From: Streptomonospora mangrovi | GTDB lineage: Bacteria; Actinomycetota; Actinomycetes; Streptosporangiales; Streptosporangiaceae | Direction: 5' to 3' | Length of the DNA: 64,000 nucleotides | NCBI RefSeq assembly: GCF_027604915.1 | Contig: NZ_JAJAQC010000024.1 | Coordinates: 50,350-114,349 of the forward strand | Shown here: piece by piece, positions 54,340 through 62,944 of the stretch | Position numbering within the stretch: position 1 is the first letter of the stretch | Layout of the letters: every line of letters starts with the position of its first letter | Position numbers and translations under genes: made by a program | The notes under the pieces: model-generated | The model's input: the letters and a program-made list of their open reading frames with translations, nothing else | Databases searched by the model: none | Told to the model about the DNA's origin: nothing

Positions 54340-55131
54340 ATGACCACCACAACGCCCGACCCCTTACTCGCCGCCGAGGGGATCACCGTCCGCTTCGGCG
54401 GCCTGACCGCCCTGAGCGACGTGGGGCTGGCGGTGGCGCCCGGCACCGTCGTGGGACTGATCGGCCCCAACGGCGCGGGCAAGACGACCCTGTTCAACGT
54501 GGTGTCGGGGGTGGTCCGCCCCCAGCACGGCACCGTCGCCTGGAAGGGCCGCGTGCTGCGCGCGCACCGCCCCCACCACCTGGCCGGCCTGCGCATCGCC
54601 CGCACGCTCCAGGGCCTCAACCTGTTCCCCGGCCTCACCGCCCTGGAGAACGTCATGGTGGGCGCCGACCGGCTCGCGCGCGGCGGCACCTTCGCCATGC
54701 TCACCGGCCTGGGCCACTACCACGGCGACGAGCGCCGGCTGCGCGAGCGCGCGATGGCGGCGCTGGAGGAGTTCGGGGTGGCCGACGCCGCGCGGGCGCT
54801 GCCGGCGACCCTGCCCTTCGGCGTGCAGAAGCGCGTGGCCCTGGCCCGCGCCCTGGTCGCCGACCCCGAACTGCTGCTGCTGGACGAGCCCGCCAGCGGG
54901 CTCTCCGGCGAGGACATCACCGCCCTGGGCGAGGCGGTGCGCGGCTTCAGCGCCCGCATGGGCGTGCTGCTGGTCGAGCACCACATGGACCTGGTGATGG
55001 CCGTCTGCGACCACATCGTGGTGCTCAACTTCGGCCAGGTGATCGCCCAGGGCACCCCCGCCGAGATCCAGGCCGACGCCGCGGTCGCCCAGGCCTACCT
55101 GGGCGCCGCCGAGGAGGACTCCGATGCCTGA
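54340..55131 (+). CDS. livG: Branched-chain amino acid type ABC ATPase (LivG-like)
   Basis: This is a 263-residue ATP-binding subunit. Walker A is GPNGAGKTT (near residues 43-51). The signature position reads LPFGVQKR in place of LSGGQ, a common LivG variant. Walker B is LLLLDEP and the H-loop follows in VEHHMD. It is the first of five genes (ATPase, ATPase, permease, permease, binding protein). The long reading frame upstream is the shadow of the LuxR gene; ATG 54340 has ggaaagag before it. It overlaps the next gene by eight bases. Confidence 0.88.
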   Translation: MTTTTPDPLLAAEGITVRFGGLTALSDVGLAVAPGTVVGLIGPNGAGKTTLFNVVSGVVRPQHGTVAWKGRVLRAHRPHHLAGLRIARTLQGLNLFPGLTALENVMVGADRLARGGTFAMLTGLGHYHGDERRLRERAMAALEEFGVADAARALPATLPFGVQKRVALARALVADPELLLLDEPASGLSGEDITALGEAVRGFSARMGVLLVEHHMDLVMAVCDHIVVLNFGQVIAQGTPAEIQADAAVAQAYLGAAEEDSDA

Positions 55132-55849
55132 CGACGACCCGATCCTGAGCATCGAAGAGCTGAGCGCCGGCTACGGCGCGGTCACCGCGCTGGACCGGGT
55201 GACCATGCGGGTGCCGCGCGGCGCGATCTGCGCCGTGCTGGGCGCCAACGGCGCGGGCAAGACCACGCTGCTGCGCACCGTCAGCGGCCTCAAGCGCGCC
55301 TCCTCCGGCCGGGTGCTGCTGGACGGCGCCGACGTCACCCGGCTGCCCGCCGAGCGCCACGTGCACCACGGCCTGGTCCACGTGCCCGAGGGCGGCGGGG
55401 TGATCGTGGAGCTGAGCGTTGAGGAGAACCTGCGCCTGGGCGGGCTGTGGCGCGCGGGCCGACGCGAGCGCGCCGAGCGCCGCGAGGAGGTCCTGGAGCT
55501 GTTCCCCCGGCTGCGCGAGCGCCTGGGCGCGCCGGCCGCCACCCTCTCGGGCGGCGAGCGCCAGATGCTGGCGCTGGGCCGGGCGCTCATGGCCCGCCCC
55601 CGCGTGCTGCTGCTGGACGAGCCCTCGCTGGGCCTGGCGCCGATGGTGACCCGGCAGATCATGCGCACGCTGCGCGACCTGCGCGCCGCACAGGGCCTGA
55701 CCGTGGTGCTGGTGGAGCAGAACGCGCGCAGCGCGCTGGCGATCACCGACCACGGGTTCGTGCTCAGCCAGGGCGCGGTCGTGGTGTCCGACACCTCCCA
55801 GCGGCTCCTGGCCGACGACCGCATGCGCCACGCCTACCTGGGCTTCTAG
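55124..55849 (+). CDS. livF: Branched-chain amino acid type ABC ATPase (LivF-like)
   Basis: This is a 241-residue ATP-binding subunit with Walker A GANGAGKTT (near 41-49), signature LSGGERQM and Walker B VLLLDEPSLGLAP, the last being typical of LivF. Its ATG lies inside the end of livG, so translation is coupled. It energises the importer with LivG. Confidence 0.9.
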   Translation: MPDDDPILSIEELSAGYGAVTALDRVTMRVPRGAICAVLGANGAGKTTLLRTVSGLKRASSGRVLLDGADVTRLPAERHVHHGLVHVPEGGGVIVELSVEENLRLGGLWRAGRRERAERREEVLELFPRLRERLGAPAATLSGGERQMLALGRALMARPRVLLLDEPSLGLAPMVTRQIMRTLRDLRAAQGLTVVLVEQNARSALAITDHGFVLSQGAVVVSDTSQRLLADDRMRHAYLGF

Positions 55850-55857
55850 GGGGAGCC

Positions 55858-56709
55858 GTGAACCACTTCATCGACCTGACCCTCAGCGGGCTGTCCTCGG
55901 GCGCGGTCTACGCCGCCCTGGCGCTGTCGCTGGTCATCATCTACCAGGCCACCCGCGTGGTGAACTTCGCCCAGCCGGCGCTGGCCCTGATCTCGGTCTA
56001 CATCGCCTACACGGTGTCCCAGGCCACCGGCAACTACTGGCTGGGGTTCGGCGCCGCGCTGGTGACCGGACTGGTGCTGGGCGCGGCGACCGAGCGGCTG
56101 CTCATCCGCCCGGTGCACGGGCGCTCCCCGCTCAACGCCATCATCGTCACCCTGGGCCTGCTGCTGGTGCTCCAGGGCGTGGCGGGCATGGTGTGGTCCA
56201 ACGAGCCGCACTCCTTCTCCTACCCGCTGGACTACCGGGGCCGGTTCTCCGCCTCCGACTGGTTCGCGCTGGGGTCGGTGGCCGCCGCCGCGCTGCTGCT
56301 GTTCGCGCTCTACCGGTTCACGCCGCTGGGGCTGCGGATGCGGGCGGCCGCCTTCCACCCCGAGGCCGCGCGGCTGTCGGGGGTGCGGGTGGGGCTGATG
56401 CTGACCGCCGGCTGGGCCATCGCCTCGCTCATCGGCGCGCTGGCGGGCATGCTCGCCGCGCCGCCGTTCATCTTCCCCAACGTGCTGGACGCGGTGTTCG
56501 TCTACGCCATCGCCGCCGCCGTGGTGGGCGGGCTGGACAACCCCTTCGGCGCCCTGGTGGGCGGCGTCCTGATCGGCCTGTGCCTGTCCTATGTGTCCGG
56601 CTACGCCGGGCCGGAGCTGACCACCCTGGCGGCCCTGGCCATCCTCGTCCTGGTCCTCAGCGTCCGGCCGGACGGGCTGTTCTCCCGCCCGACCGCGCGA
56701 AAGGTGTAG
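55858..56709 (+). CDS. livH: Branched-chain amino acid type ABC permease (LivH-like)
   Basis: This is a 283-residue membrane subunit with eight or so helices. The opening LTLSGLSSGAVYAALALSLVIIYQATRVVNFAQ is characteristic of LivH. RMRAAAFHPEAARLSGV (about 160-177) is the cytoplasmic coupling loop. The GTG start has agggggag before it, eight bases after the livF stop. Confidence 0.9.
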   Translation: MNHFIDLTLSGLSSGAVYAALALSLVIIYQATRVVNFAQPALALISVYIAYTVSQATGNYWLGFGAALVTGLVLGAATERLLIRPVHGRSPLNAIIVTLGLLLVLQGVAGMVWSNEPHSFSYPLDYRGRFSASDWFALGSVAAAALLLFALYRFTPLGLRMRAAAFHPEAARLSGVRVGLMLTAGWAIASLIGALAGMLAAPPFIFPNVLDAVFVYAIAAAVVGGLDNPFGALVGGVLIGLCLSYVSGYAGPELTTLAALAILVLVLSVRPDGLFSRPTARKV

Positions 56710-56711
56710 CC

Positions 56712-57791
56712 ATGGTGTCCCTGCGCAACCACGAGTCCACCGCCCCGGCCCCCCGGGCGCGGCGCGGCGGCGGCCCCGGCGCGGCCGGGCGCTGGCGGGC
56801 GCTGCCCGCGCTGGTGCGGTTCCCCCTGGCGGCGCTGGCCGCATTCACCGCGGTGCTGGCGCTGACCTCCCTGACCGGCCCGGCCGAGGACCTGCGCATC
56901 GGCAGCGTGGGCTACTACATGCTGGCCATCGCCGGGCTGCAACTGCTCATCGGCTACAGCGGGCAGGTGTCGCTGGGCCACGGCGCGTTCATGTTCATCG
57001 GCGCCTACACCATGGCGCTGCTGGTGCTGCACCAGCCGGCGTTCCCGCTGTGGCTGAACATGCTGCTCACCGTGGTGGTGAGCTGCGCGGCCGGGGTGCT
57101 GGTGGGCGCGGCGACCGCCCGCCTGCACGGCCCCTACCTTGCCGGGGCGACCCTGGCGCTGGCGGTGGGGCTGCCCGCGCTGACCGTGCGCTTCCCCGAG
57201 CTGCTGGGCGGCAGCAACGGCCTGGCCTTCTCGGTGCGCGGCGCGCCGCCCGCGCTGGCCGGGGTGGTGACCACCAGCCAGTGGCAGGCGGCGGCGGTGT
57301 GGCTGACCGCGCTGGTCGGGCTGGTGGTGCTGGCCACGGTCAACGCCGGACGGCTGGGGCGGCGCATGCGGGCGCTGCGCGACGACGAGTCGGCGGCGGC
57401 GCTGGCCGGGATCCCGGTGGGCCGCACCAAGGTGACCGCGTTCCTCATCAGCGCGGGCAGCGGCGGCCTGGCCGGCGCCTGCCAGGCCTACCTGCTGGGC
57501 ACCGCCACCCCCAGCTCCTTCACGGTCGCGCTGTCGCTGAGCCTGCTGGCGGCCCTGGTGCTGGGCGGGCTGGGCAGCATGTGGGGCGCGTTCTGGGGCG
57601 CCGTGGCGCTGGTCTACGTCGAGCTGTGGGGCCAGGAGCTGGCGCACTCCCTGTCCCTGGGCACCAACGTCGCCAACAACCTGCCGATCGTGTTCTTCGG
57701 CGTGCTGCTGATCCTGGTCATCCTCATCTGGCCGCAGGGCCTGCACGGGATGTTCAGCCGGCTCGCCGGCCTGGTCCGCCGCGGGCGCTGA
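56712..57791 (+). CDS. livM: Branched-chain amino acid type ABC permease (LivM-like)
   Basis: This is a 359-residue membrane subunit with an Arg/Ala-rich N-terminus of about 35 residues. The family motif YSGQVSLGHGAFMFIGAYT is near 78-96 and the coupling loop RMRALRDDESAAALAGIPV near 218-236. It starts two bases after the livH stop. Confidence 0.9.
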   Translation: MVSLRNHESTAPAPRARRGGGPGAAGRWRALPALVRFPLAALAAFTAVLALTSLTGPAEDLRIGSVGYYMLAIAGLQLLIGYSGQVSLGHGAFMFIGAYTMALLVLHQPAFPLWLNMLLTVVVSCAAGVLVGAATARLHGPYLAGATLALAVGLPALTVRFPELLGGSNGLAFSVRGAPPALAGVVTTSQWQAAAVWLTALVGLVVLATVNAGRLGRRMRALRDDESAAALAGIPVGRTKVTAFLISAGSGGLAGACQAYLLGTATPSSFTVALSLSLLAALVLGGLGSMWGAFWGAVALVYVELWGQELAHSLSLGTNVANNLPIVFFGVLLILVILIWPQGLHGMFSRLAGLVRRGR

Positions 57792-57853
57792 CCGACCTCC
57801 CCGCACCTGCCCGCACCGTCCCCCCACCCCCACCCCTATCCGGGAGAGCACAC

Positions 57854-59176
57854 ATGAGAAGACCGATAGTCACCCTGGCCGGGCTGATGGCCGCGGCCCT
57901 GCTGGCGACCTCCTGCGGCGGCGCGGGCGAGGTGGAGGACGGCGCGGCGGCCGACCTCGACGTCTCCACGGGGGTCACCGACGACGCGATCACCATCGGC
58001 ACCCACCAGCCGCTGACGGGGCCGGCCGCGCCGGGCTACGCGCAGATCTCGGTGGGCCACGCGGCGGTGTTCGACTACGTCAACGACAACGGCGGCATCC
58101 ACGGCCGGCGGATCGACTACGTGGTGGAGGACGACGTCTACGACCCGGCGCGCACCATCGAGGTCACCCGCGACCTGGTGCACACCGAGGAGATCTTCGC
58201 GATGCTGGGCGGCCTGGGCACGCCCACCCACTCCAAGGTCATCGACTTCCTCAACGAGGAGGGCGTGCCCGACCTGTTCGTGTCCTCGGGCGCGCTGATG
58301 TGGAACCGCCCCCAGGAGTACCCGCTCAGCTACGGCTTCCAGGTGGACTACACCAAGGAGGCCAAGATCCAGGGGCAGTACATCGCCGAGAACATGCCCG
58401 ACGCCCAGGTGGGCCACCTCTACCAGAACGACGACGTGGGCACCGACTCCGAGGCCGGGCTCAACCAGTACGTCCGCGACATGGTGGTGGCCTCCGAGGC
58501 CTACGACCCGGGCAACACCGACCTGGGGCCGCAGGTGGCGGCGCTGGAGGAGGCCGGCGCCGACGTGGTGGTGTGCTCCTGCATCCCGGCGTTCACCGCG
58601 CTGCTGATCCTGGAGGCCCAGCGCATCGGCTACGAGCCGCAGCTTGTGGTCAGCTCGATCGGCGCCGACACCGCCACGCTGACCGGGCTGCTGTCGGAGT
58701 TCGCGGCCGAGGCCGGCACCGAGGACCTGCCGGCCGAGCAACTGCTGGAGGGCATGATCTACACCAGCTACCTGCCCACGGTGGAGACCCCCGACGACCC
58801 CTGGATCCAGCTTTACTCCGACATCTACGACGAGTACGCCGACTCCGAGAGCCCGATGACCAACACCACGGTCTACGGCATGGTGCAGGCCACGATGATG
58901 GCCCAGGCGCTGATGGCGGCCGGCGAGGACCTCACGCGGCAGAGCCTGATCGACGCCGTGGAGTCCCAGGACTGGGCCGGCCCCGGCATGGTGCCGTTCG
59001 CCTCCACGCCCGAGGACCACGGCGGCTTCGGCGGCGCGCTGGTCAGTCAGTTCCACGCCGAGGACGAGCCCGAGGTGCTCCAGGAGGCGCGGGTGACCGA
59101 CCGCGAGGGCGGCGACATCACCGAGGCCGAGGTCGAGCGGCCCGACCCCGGGGAGGTCGAGTTCTACGGCGGCTGA
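57854..59176 (+). CDS. livK: Branched-chain amino acid type binding lipoprotein (LivK-like)
   Basis: This encodes 440 residues with a lipoprotein signal ending in LLATSC (Cys at about 21). The body is the type I periplasmic-binding fold (GTHQPLTGPAAPG near 52-64, NDNGGIHGRRI near 81-91). It is last in the operon, so it is not favoured by promoter proximity. The ligand may be branched-chain amino acids, other amino acids, amides or urea; the absence of urea or amidase genes nearby leaves this open. Confidence 0.88.
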   Translation: MRRPIVTLAGLMAAALLATSCGGAGEVEDGAAADLDVSTGVTDDAITIGTHQPLTGPAAPGYAQISVGHAAVFDYVNDNGGIHGRRIDYVVEDDVYDPARTIEVTRDLVHTEEIFAMLGGLGTPTHSKVIDFLNEEGVPDLFVSSGALMWNRPQEYPLSYGFQVDYTKEAKIQGQYIAENMPDAQVGHLYQNDDVGTDSEAGLNQYVRDMVVASEAYDPGNTDLGPQVAALEEAGADVVVCSCIPAFTALLILEAQRIGYEPQLVVSSIGADTATLTGLLSEFAAEAGTEDLPAEQLLEGMIYTSYLPTVETPDDPWIQLYSDIYDEYADSESPMTNTTVYGMVQATMMAQALMAAGEDLTRQSLIDAVESQDWAGPGMVPFASTPEDHGGFGGALVSQFHAEDEPEVLQEARVTDREGGDITEAEVERPDPGEVEFYGG

Positions 59177-59193
59177 CGCCGCCCCTCCGCCGA

Positions 59194-59240
59194 CACGGGC
59201 GCGCCCGGCCCTCCGACCACGGGGGCCGGGCGCGCCCGTG
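59194..59240. terminator. Terminator of the liv operon
   Basis: A perfect 18-bp stem (59194-59211 with 59223-59240) and an 11-base loop begin 18 bases after the livK stop. Confidence 0.7.
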
Positions 59241-59301
59241 CGCGGGGGCCCGGCCGCGCGCGGGGGCCCAAAGCCCCTTGCGGGCTCCGCCCCGGGCGGG
59301 C

Positions 59302-59355
59302 GAATGGCCGGGAATTGCGAACGCCGCGCGGCGGGCACCGGCAATCCGGCCATTC
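59302..59355. repeat. Bulged inverted repeat
   Basis: Outer arms gaatggccgg / ccggccattc (10 bp) continue after a two-base bulge into attgc / gcaat. The structure lies beyond the liv terminator, so it is not needed as a terminator. Confidence 0.5.
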
Positions 59356-59670
59356 CATAAACTGCCGCTTTCTTTAATCGCCTTTCACACGGGTGCGCAC
59401 CCTCCCGGGGAAACGAATAGCGGCGCAACGAAAACGGGGGCCGCGGGCGCACCCCGCCGCCGCGCGGCGGCGGGCGGACCGTGGGCGGCGGACCCGCGCG
59501 GCCCCGGCGGGCGCCCCGCACCGGACCTCGGCGCGCGCGGGCGCCGGCCGCGCGGTTCGTCCTGGTGGATCGGCGGCCCCGCACCGGTGGGCGGCCCGCC
59601 CCGGGTCCACAGTGCCAACGGCGCGATGCCGCGTCCGTGCCGGTTGCGGGCGCCACCTAGGGTACAGTCG

Positions 59671-59699
59671 TTGACACAGGCATGGCCGCCGGGAATACT
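59671..59699 (+). promoter_or_regulatory. Promoter of the GAF-ANTAR gene
   Basis: TTGACA (59671-59676), exactly 17 bases and AATACT (59694-59699) form a strong sigma-70-type promoter. The start would be near 59706, leaving an untranslated leader of about 160 bases. Confidence 0.6.
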
Positions 59700-59866
59700 C
59701 GCAAACCTCTGCGTGAATTCCGCGGCGGCCTTGTTCGGTCGCATCCCGGTCCACCATCCGAGAAGCCATTCGGTCCCGCCGACTGGCGCCATGTGCTGTG
59801 CGTCGGCTTCACTCCGGGTTGTGGTCCGGACCCGGCATTTCGTCCAACGGCACAGAAGGGCGTGCG

Positions 59867-60580
59867 ATGCTCCACAACGAACAGTCACCCCTCCCGGAAA
59901 GCCTCGCCGACGTGGTCCGGTCGCTGTTCGCCGAGCCCGACGTCCACGAGACGATGCAGCGGATCGTGGACCTGGCGGTGGCCACCGTCCCCGGCTGCGA
60001 CCACGCCGGGGTCGCGCTGGTGGAGTCCCGCCGCAAGGTCGACACCCCCGTCTACACCCACGAGGTGGTGCGCCGCAGCGACGACCTCCAGCGCAGCCTG
60101 GGCGAGGGCCCCTCGATCGACGCCATGTGGTCCAGCACCCACATCCACCTGCCCGACGTCGCCGCCGACCGGCGCTGGCCGCGCTACGCCGCCGAGGCCG
60201 CCAAGCTTCCCGTCGGCAGCCTGCTGAGCTTCCGCCTGTTCACCGCCCAGGGCACCCTGGGCGCCCTCACCCTCTACGCCCGCGCCGCGCACGCCTTCGA
60301 CGACCGCGCCCACGAGGTGGGCGTCATCTACTCCGCGCAGGCCGCCTCGGCGCTGGAGGCCAACCGGCGCATCGCCAACCTCAACCGCGCGCTGGACACC
60401 CGCGAGACCATCGGGCAGGCCCAGGGCATCCTGATGGAGCGCCACCAGATGACCGCCGAGCAGGCGTGGGAGCGGCTCAAGGCGGCCTCGCAGAACCTCA
60501 ACGTCAAGCTGGCGGAGCTGGCCGAGAAGATCGCCCGCACCGGCGAGGACCCCACCGGCCCGCCGGACTCCGGGCGCTGA
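59867..60580 (+). CDS. GAF-ANTAR RNA-binding antitermination regulator
   Basis: This encodes 237 residues. A GAF sensor domain (about 15-150) is followed by an ANTAR domain (about 165-220; LDTRETIGQAQGILMERHQM then TAEQAWERLKAAS). ANTAR proteins bind paired small hairpins in nascent RNA and prevent termination; GAF domains sense small ligands or redox state. The start at 59867 follows agaaggg; a longer frame from 59798 includes leader sequence and was rejected. Single gene. The target RNA is not identified in this window. Confidence 0.9.
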   Translation: MLHNEQSPLPESLADVVRSLFAEPDVHETMQRIVDLAVATVPGCDHAGVALVESRRKVDTPVYTHEVVRRSDDLQRSLGEGPSIDAMWSSTHIHLPDVAADRRWPRYAAEAAKLPVGSLLSFRLFTAQGTLGALTLYARAAHAFDDRAHEVGVIYSAQAASALEANRRIANLNRALDTRETIGQAQGILMERHQMTAEQAWERLKAASQNLNVKLAELAEKIARTGEDPTGPPDSGR

Positions 60581-60743
60581 GGCGGGCCACCCGGCCCCGG
60601 CCGACGCGCCGGGCCGGCCGACGCCGAGCGCCGAGCCCGCACGCGCCGCCGCCGGCCGCGCGCGCCGGTGCCGCCGCCCGCGCCCCGGATCCGGGCGCGG
60701 TGCGGGCCCGGCACCGGCCCCCGGCTCCGCCCCGGCGGGCGGC

Positions 60744-61664
60744 TCAGCCCACGTAGCGGCGCGCCGGCGAACTGCGCTGGGGCGCCTCCAGCAGCCGCAG
60801 CCCCTCCTCCACCCGCGCCGGCACCGGCCGGCGCTGGGCCAGCACCCAGGGCAGCCCGGCCAGCGCGGCGGCCACGGCCCTGGCGCTGGCGGTGTCGCGC
60901 GGCACCGCGCCCAGCACCGCGCCGGTGCGGCGCAGGGCGGCCCCGGCGGGGCGGCGCAGCCAGGCGGTCCACAGCGTGTTGCGGATCCCCAGTCGGCGCC
61001 GCGCGGTGCTGTCGCGCCCGCGCGAGGGGGCGTGGTGCACCACCATGTCCTCGATCCAGCACATCCACCAACCGGCCGCCGCCAGGTCCAGCGACAGCAG
61101 CTCCTCCTCGCCGCCCAGCCACAGCCGCTCGTGGAACCCGCCGACCTGGCGGAAGGCGCTGACGCGCAGCACCGAGGCGCCGGCCAGCACGCCCAGCAGG
61201 GCGGGTCCGGGCAGGCCGGGCCGGCCCGGCACGGGCGAGTGGCGCAGCTCGGGGGTGATGGGGTCCTCGGTGCCCCCGGGCTCCACCAGGATCCGCGCGG
61301 TGAGCGAGGCGACGTCGGGGTGGGCGTCCAGCAGGTCGGCGGCGCGGGTGAGCGACCCGGGCTCCCACCAGGTGTCGTCGTCGGCGAAGGCGACGTAGGG
61401 GACCTCCAGCGCCTCCACCCCGATGTTGCGGCCCACCGCGCCCAGGTTGGCGCCCGCCCGGACCAGCAGGACGTCGGGGAAGTCGGCGGCCACGGCCTCG
61501 GCGGTGCCGTCGGTGGAGGCGTTGTCCACCACGACCAGCGGCGGGCGCTCGGGCAGGGCGGTCAGGTGGGTGAGGGTGCGCAGCAGTTCGGAGCGGCGCT
61601 GGTGTGTGATGATTACCACACCGATGCGCGGGTCGCGGTCGGACGTTTTCGCCACCGCCGTCAC
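60744..61664 (-). CDS. GT2 glycosyltransferase (downstream paralogue)
   Basis: This is a 306-residue GT-A fold family 2 glycosyltransferase. VVIITHQRR (near 17-25) begins the nucleotide-sugar site, DNASTDGT follows near 52-59, and the metal-binding DxD is FADDDTWW (near 97-104). A WLGGEEELLSLDLAAAG acceptor/base region is near 195-210. The GTG start overlaps the stop of the upstream paralogue (GTGA). No signal or membrane helix is present. The acceptor is unknown. Confidence 0.87.
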   Translation of the reverse strand: MTAVAKTSDRDPRIGVVIITHQRRSELLRTLTHLTALPERPPLVVVDNASTDGTAEAVAADFPDVLLVRAGANLGAVGRNIGVEALEVPYVAFADDDTWWEPGSLTRAADLLDAHPDVASLTARILVEPGGTEDPITPELRHSPVPGRPGLPGPALLGVLAGASVLRVSAFRQVGGFHERLWLGGEEELLSLDLAAAGWWMCWIEDMVVHHAPSRGRDSTARRRLGIRNTLWTAWLRRPAGAALRRTGAVLGAVPRDTASARAVAAALAGLPWVLAQRRPVPARVEEGLRLLEAPQRSSPARRYVG

Positions 61665-62611
61665 CGCTCCAGCACCCGCAGGTCGCGCTCGACGCGGGCG
61701 GGCAGCCGGCGGCGGGCGCGCAGCGTGCGCGGAAGGTCGCGGGCGACGTCGGCCAGGGCGCCGCGCGCCTCGGGCGCCGACGCGGCGGCCGCCGCCAGTT
61801 GGGCGGTCGCGCCCAGCGCGCGGCCCGCCGGGCGGCGCAGCCAGTGCACCAGCACCCGGTTGCGCAGCTCCAGGCGGCGCCGCCAGGCGCCGGGCGGGCG
61901 GCTGCGCGAGGGGTGGTGGTGGGCGCGGACCTCGGGCAGGTAGCACGCCTCCCAGCCCAGAGCGGCGAGATCCTGGGCCAGCAGCGCCTCCTCGTGGGTG
62001 AAGAACAGCAGCTCGCTGAACCCGCCGGCGGCCAGGAACGCCTCGCGGCGCACGATCGCCGCGCAGGCCAGGAAGCCCAGGACGCGGGGCCCGGGCAGGC
62101 CGGGCGGCGCCGGGCCCAGGCCGCGCGCCAGCAGGTCGTTGATGGGGTCGGGGCGCTCCTCCTCGCCGACGAAGGTGGCGGCGGCCACCAGGCCGAGCCG
62201 GGGGTGGGCGTCGAAGGCGGCGGCGGCGCGGGCCAGGGCGTCGGCGGGCCACCAGGAGTCGTCGTCGCAGAAGGCGACGTAGTCGGTGGGCGTGTGGCGG
62301 ACCCCGACGTTGCGGGCGGCGCAGCCCAGGTTCTCGGGCAGCCGCACCAGGCGCACGCGCGGGAACTCCTCGGCCACCAGGTCGGGGGTGCCGTCGGTGG
62401 AGGCGTTGTCGACCACGGTGACGGGCGCTCCGGGCTGGGCGGCGGCCAGGCGGCGCAGCGTGGTGGCGAGTTCGGCGCGCCGGTCGCGGGTGGCGATCAC
62501 GATCCCCACCCGCGCGGCGGCCGGGTCTTCGGGGGCGCCGCCGGGTGCCGGGCGGGGGGCGGGCGCGGGGCGCGCGCCTGAGGCGTGGGCGTCGGTGGCG
62601 CCGGTGCGCAC
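61661..62611 (-). CDS. GT2 glycosyltransferase (upstream paralogue)
   Basis: This 316-residue family 2 glycosyltransferase is clearly related to the next gene along its whole length. An Ala/Pro-rich N-terminus of 30 residues precedes VGIVIATRDRR; DNASTDGT and FCDDDSWW (the DxD site) follow, and FFTHEEALLAQDLAALG is the late conserved block. GTG 62611 is fixed by GGAGG. The pair probably arose by tandem duplication and may act in sequence on a cell-surface or secondary-metabolite glycan; no other glycan gene is nearby. Confidence 0.87.
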   Translation of the reverse strand: MRTGATDAHASGARPAPAPRPAPGGAPEDPAAARVGIVIATRDRRAELATTLRRLAAAQPGAPVTVVDNASTDGTPDLVAEEFPRVRLVRLPENLGCAARNVGVRHTPTDYVAFCDDDSWWPADALARAAAAFDAHPRLGLVAAATFVGEEERPDPINDLLARGLGPAPPGLPGPRVLGFLACAAIVRREAFLAAGGFSELLFFTHEEALLAQDLAALGWEACYLPEVRAHHHPSRSRPPGAWRRRLELRNRVLVHWLRRPAGRALGATAQLAAAAASAPEARGALADVARDLPRTLRARRRLPARVERDLRVLER

Positions 62612-62944
62612 ATGGACCTCCGGGTCGGGTTATGCGGGTTCCAGACAGACTCCTTGACCTTCCCGCCTACCCGGACATCGGCGGCTATCACTTCCCAATT
62701 GGACGCAAAGGCCGATTATCGTTAGCGTCCCCGGGGTGGCCGGATCGAGTGGGTCTCGATATGGTCAAGAATGTTGTGCAGGAGGTCCGAAAGCGCGGCC
62801 TGACGACGCCCATCACGTGTCTCCCGGTCCCCGCTGCGGTAGGTCCGTATATCCAAGGGTTCCGCATCGGCGCAGCACAACGCGCCGTTCGTCAGGAGGC
62901 AGGTGGTCGGCGGTCCGAATCCGACGCAGCGAGGAATGACGACG
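62612..62944. other. Divergent region between GT2 and sigma factor genes
   Basis: 333 bp with no gene. Two inverted repeats are visible: ggacgc-N18-gcgtcc (62701-62730) and atcgag-N5-ctcgat (62744-62760). Promoters for both directions should lie here but no strong hexamer pair was found, so the sigma factor gene may use an alternative promoter type. Confidence 0.45.

Larger units (their letters stand above)
59177..59866. other. 690-bp intergenic region upstream of the GAF-ANTAR gene
   Basis: No gene is present. In order it holds the liv terminator, a bulged 15-bp palindrome at 59302-59355, a GC-rich stretch, then a strong promoter and a leader of about 160 bases. Confidence 0.5.
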
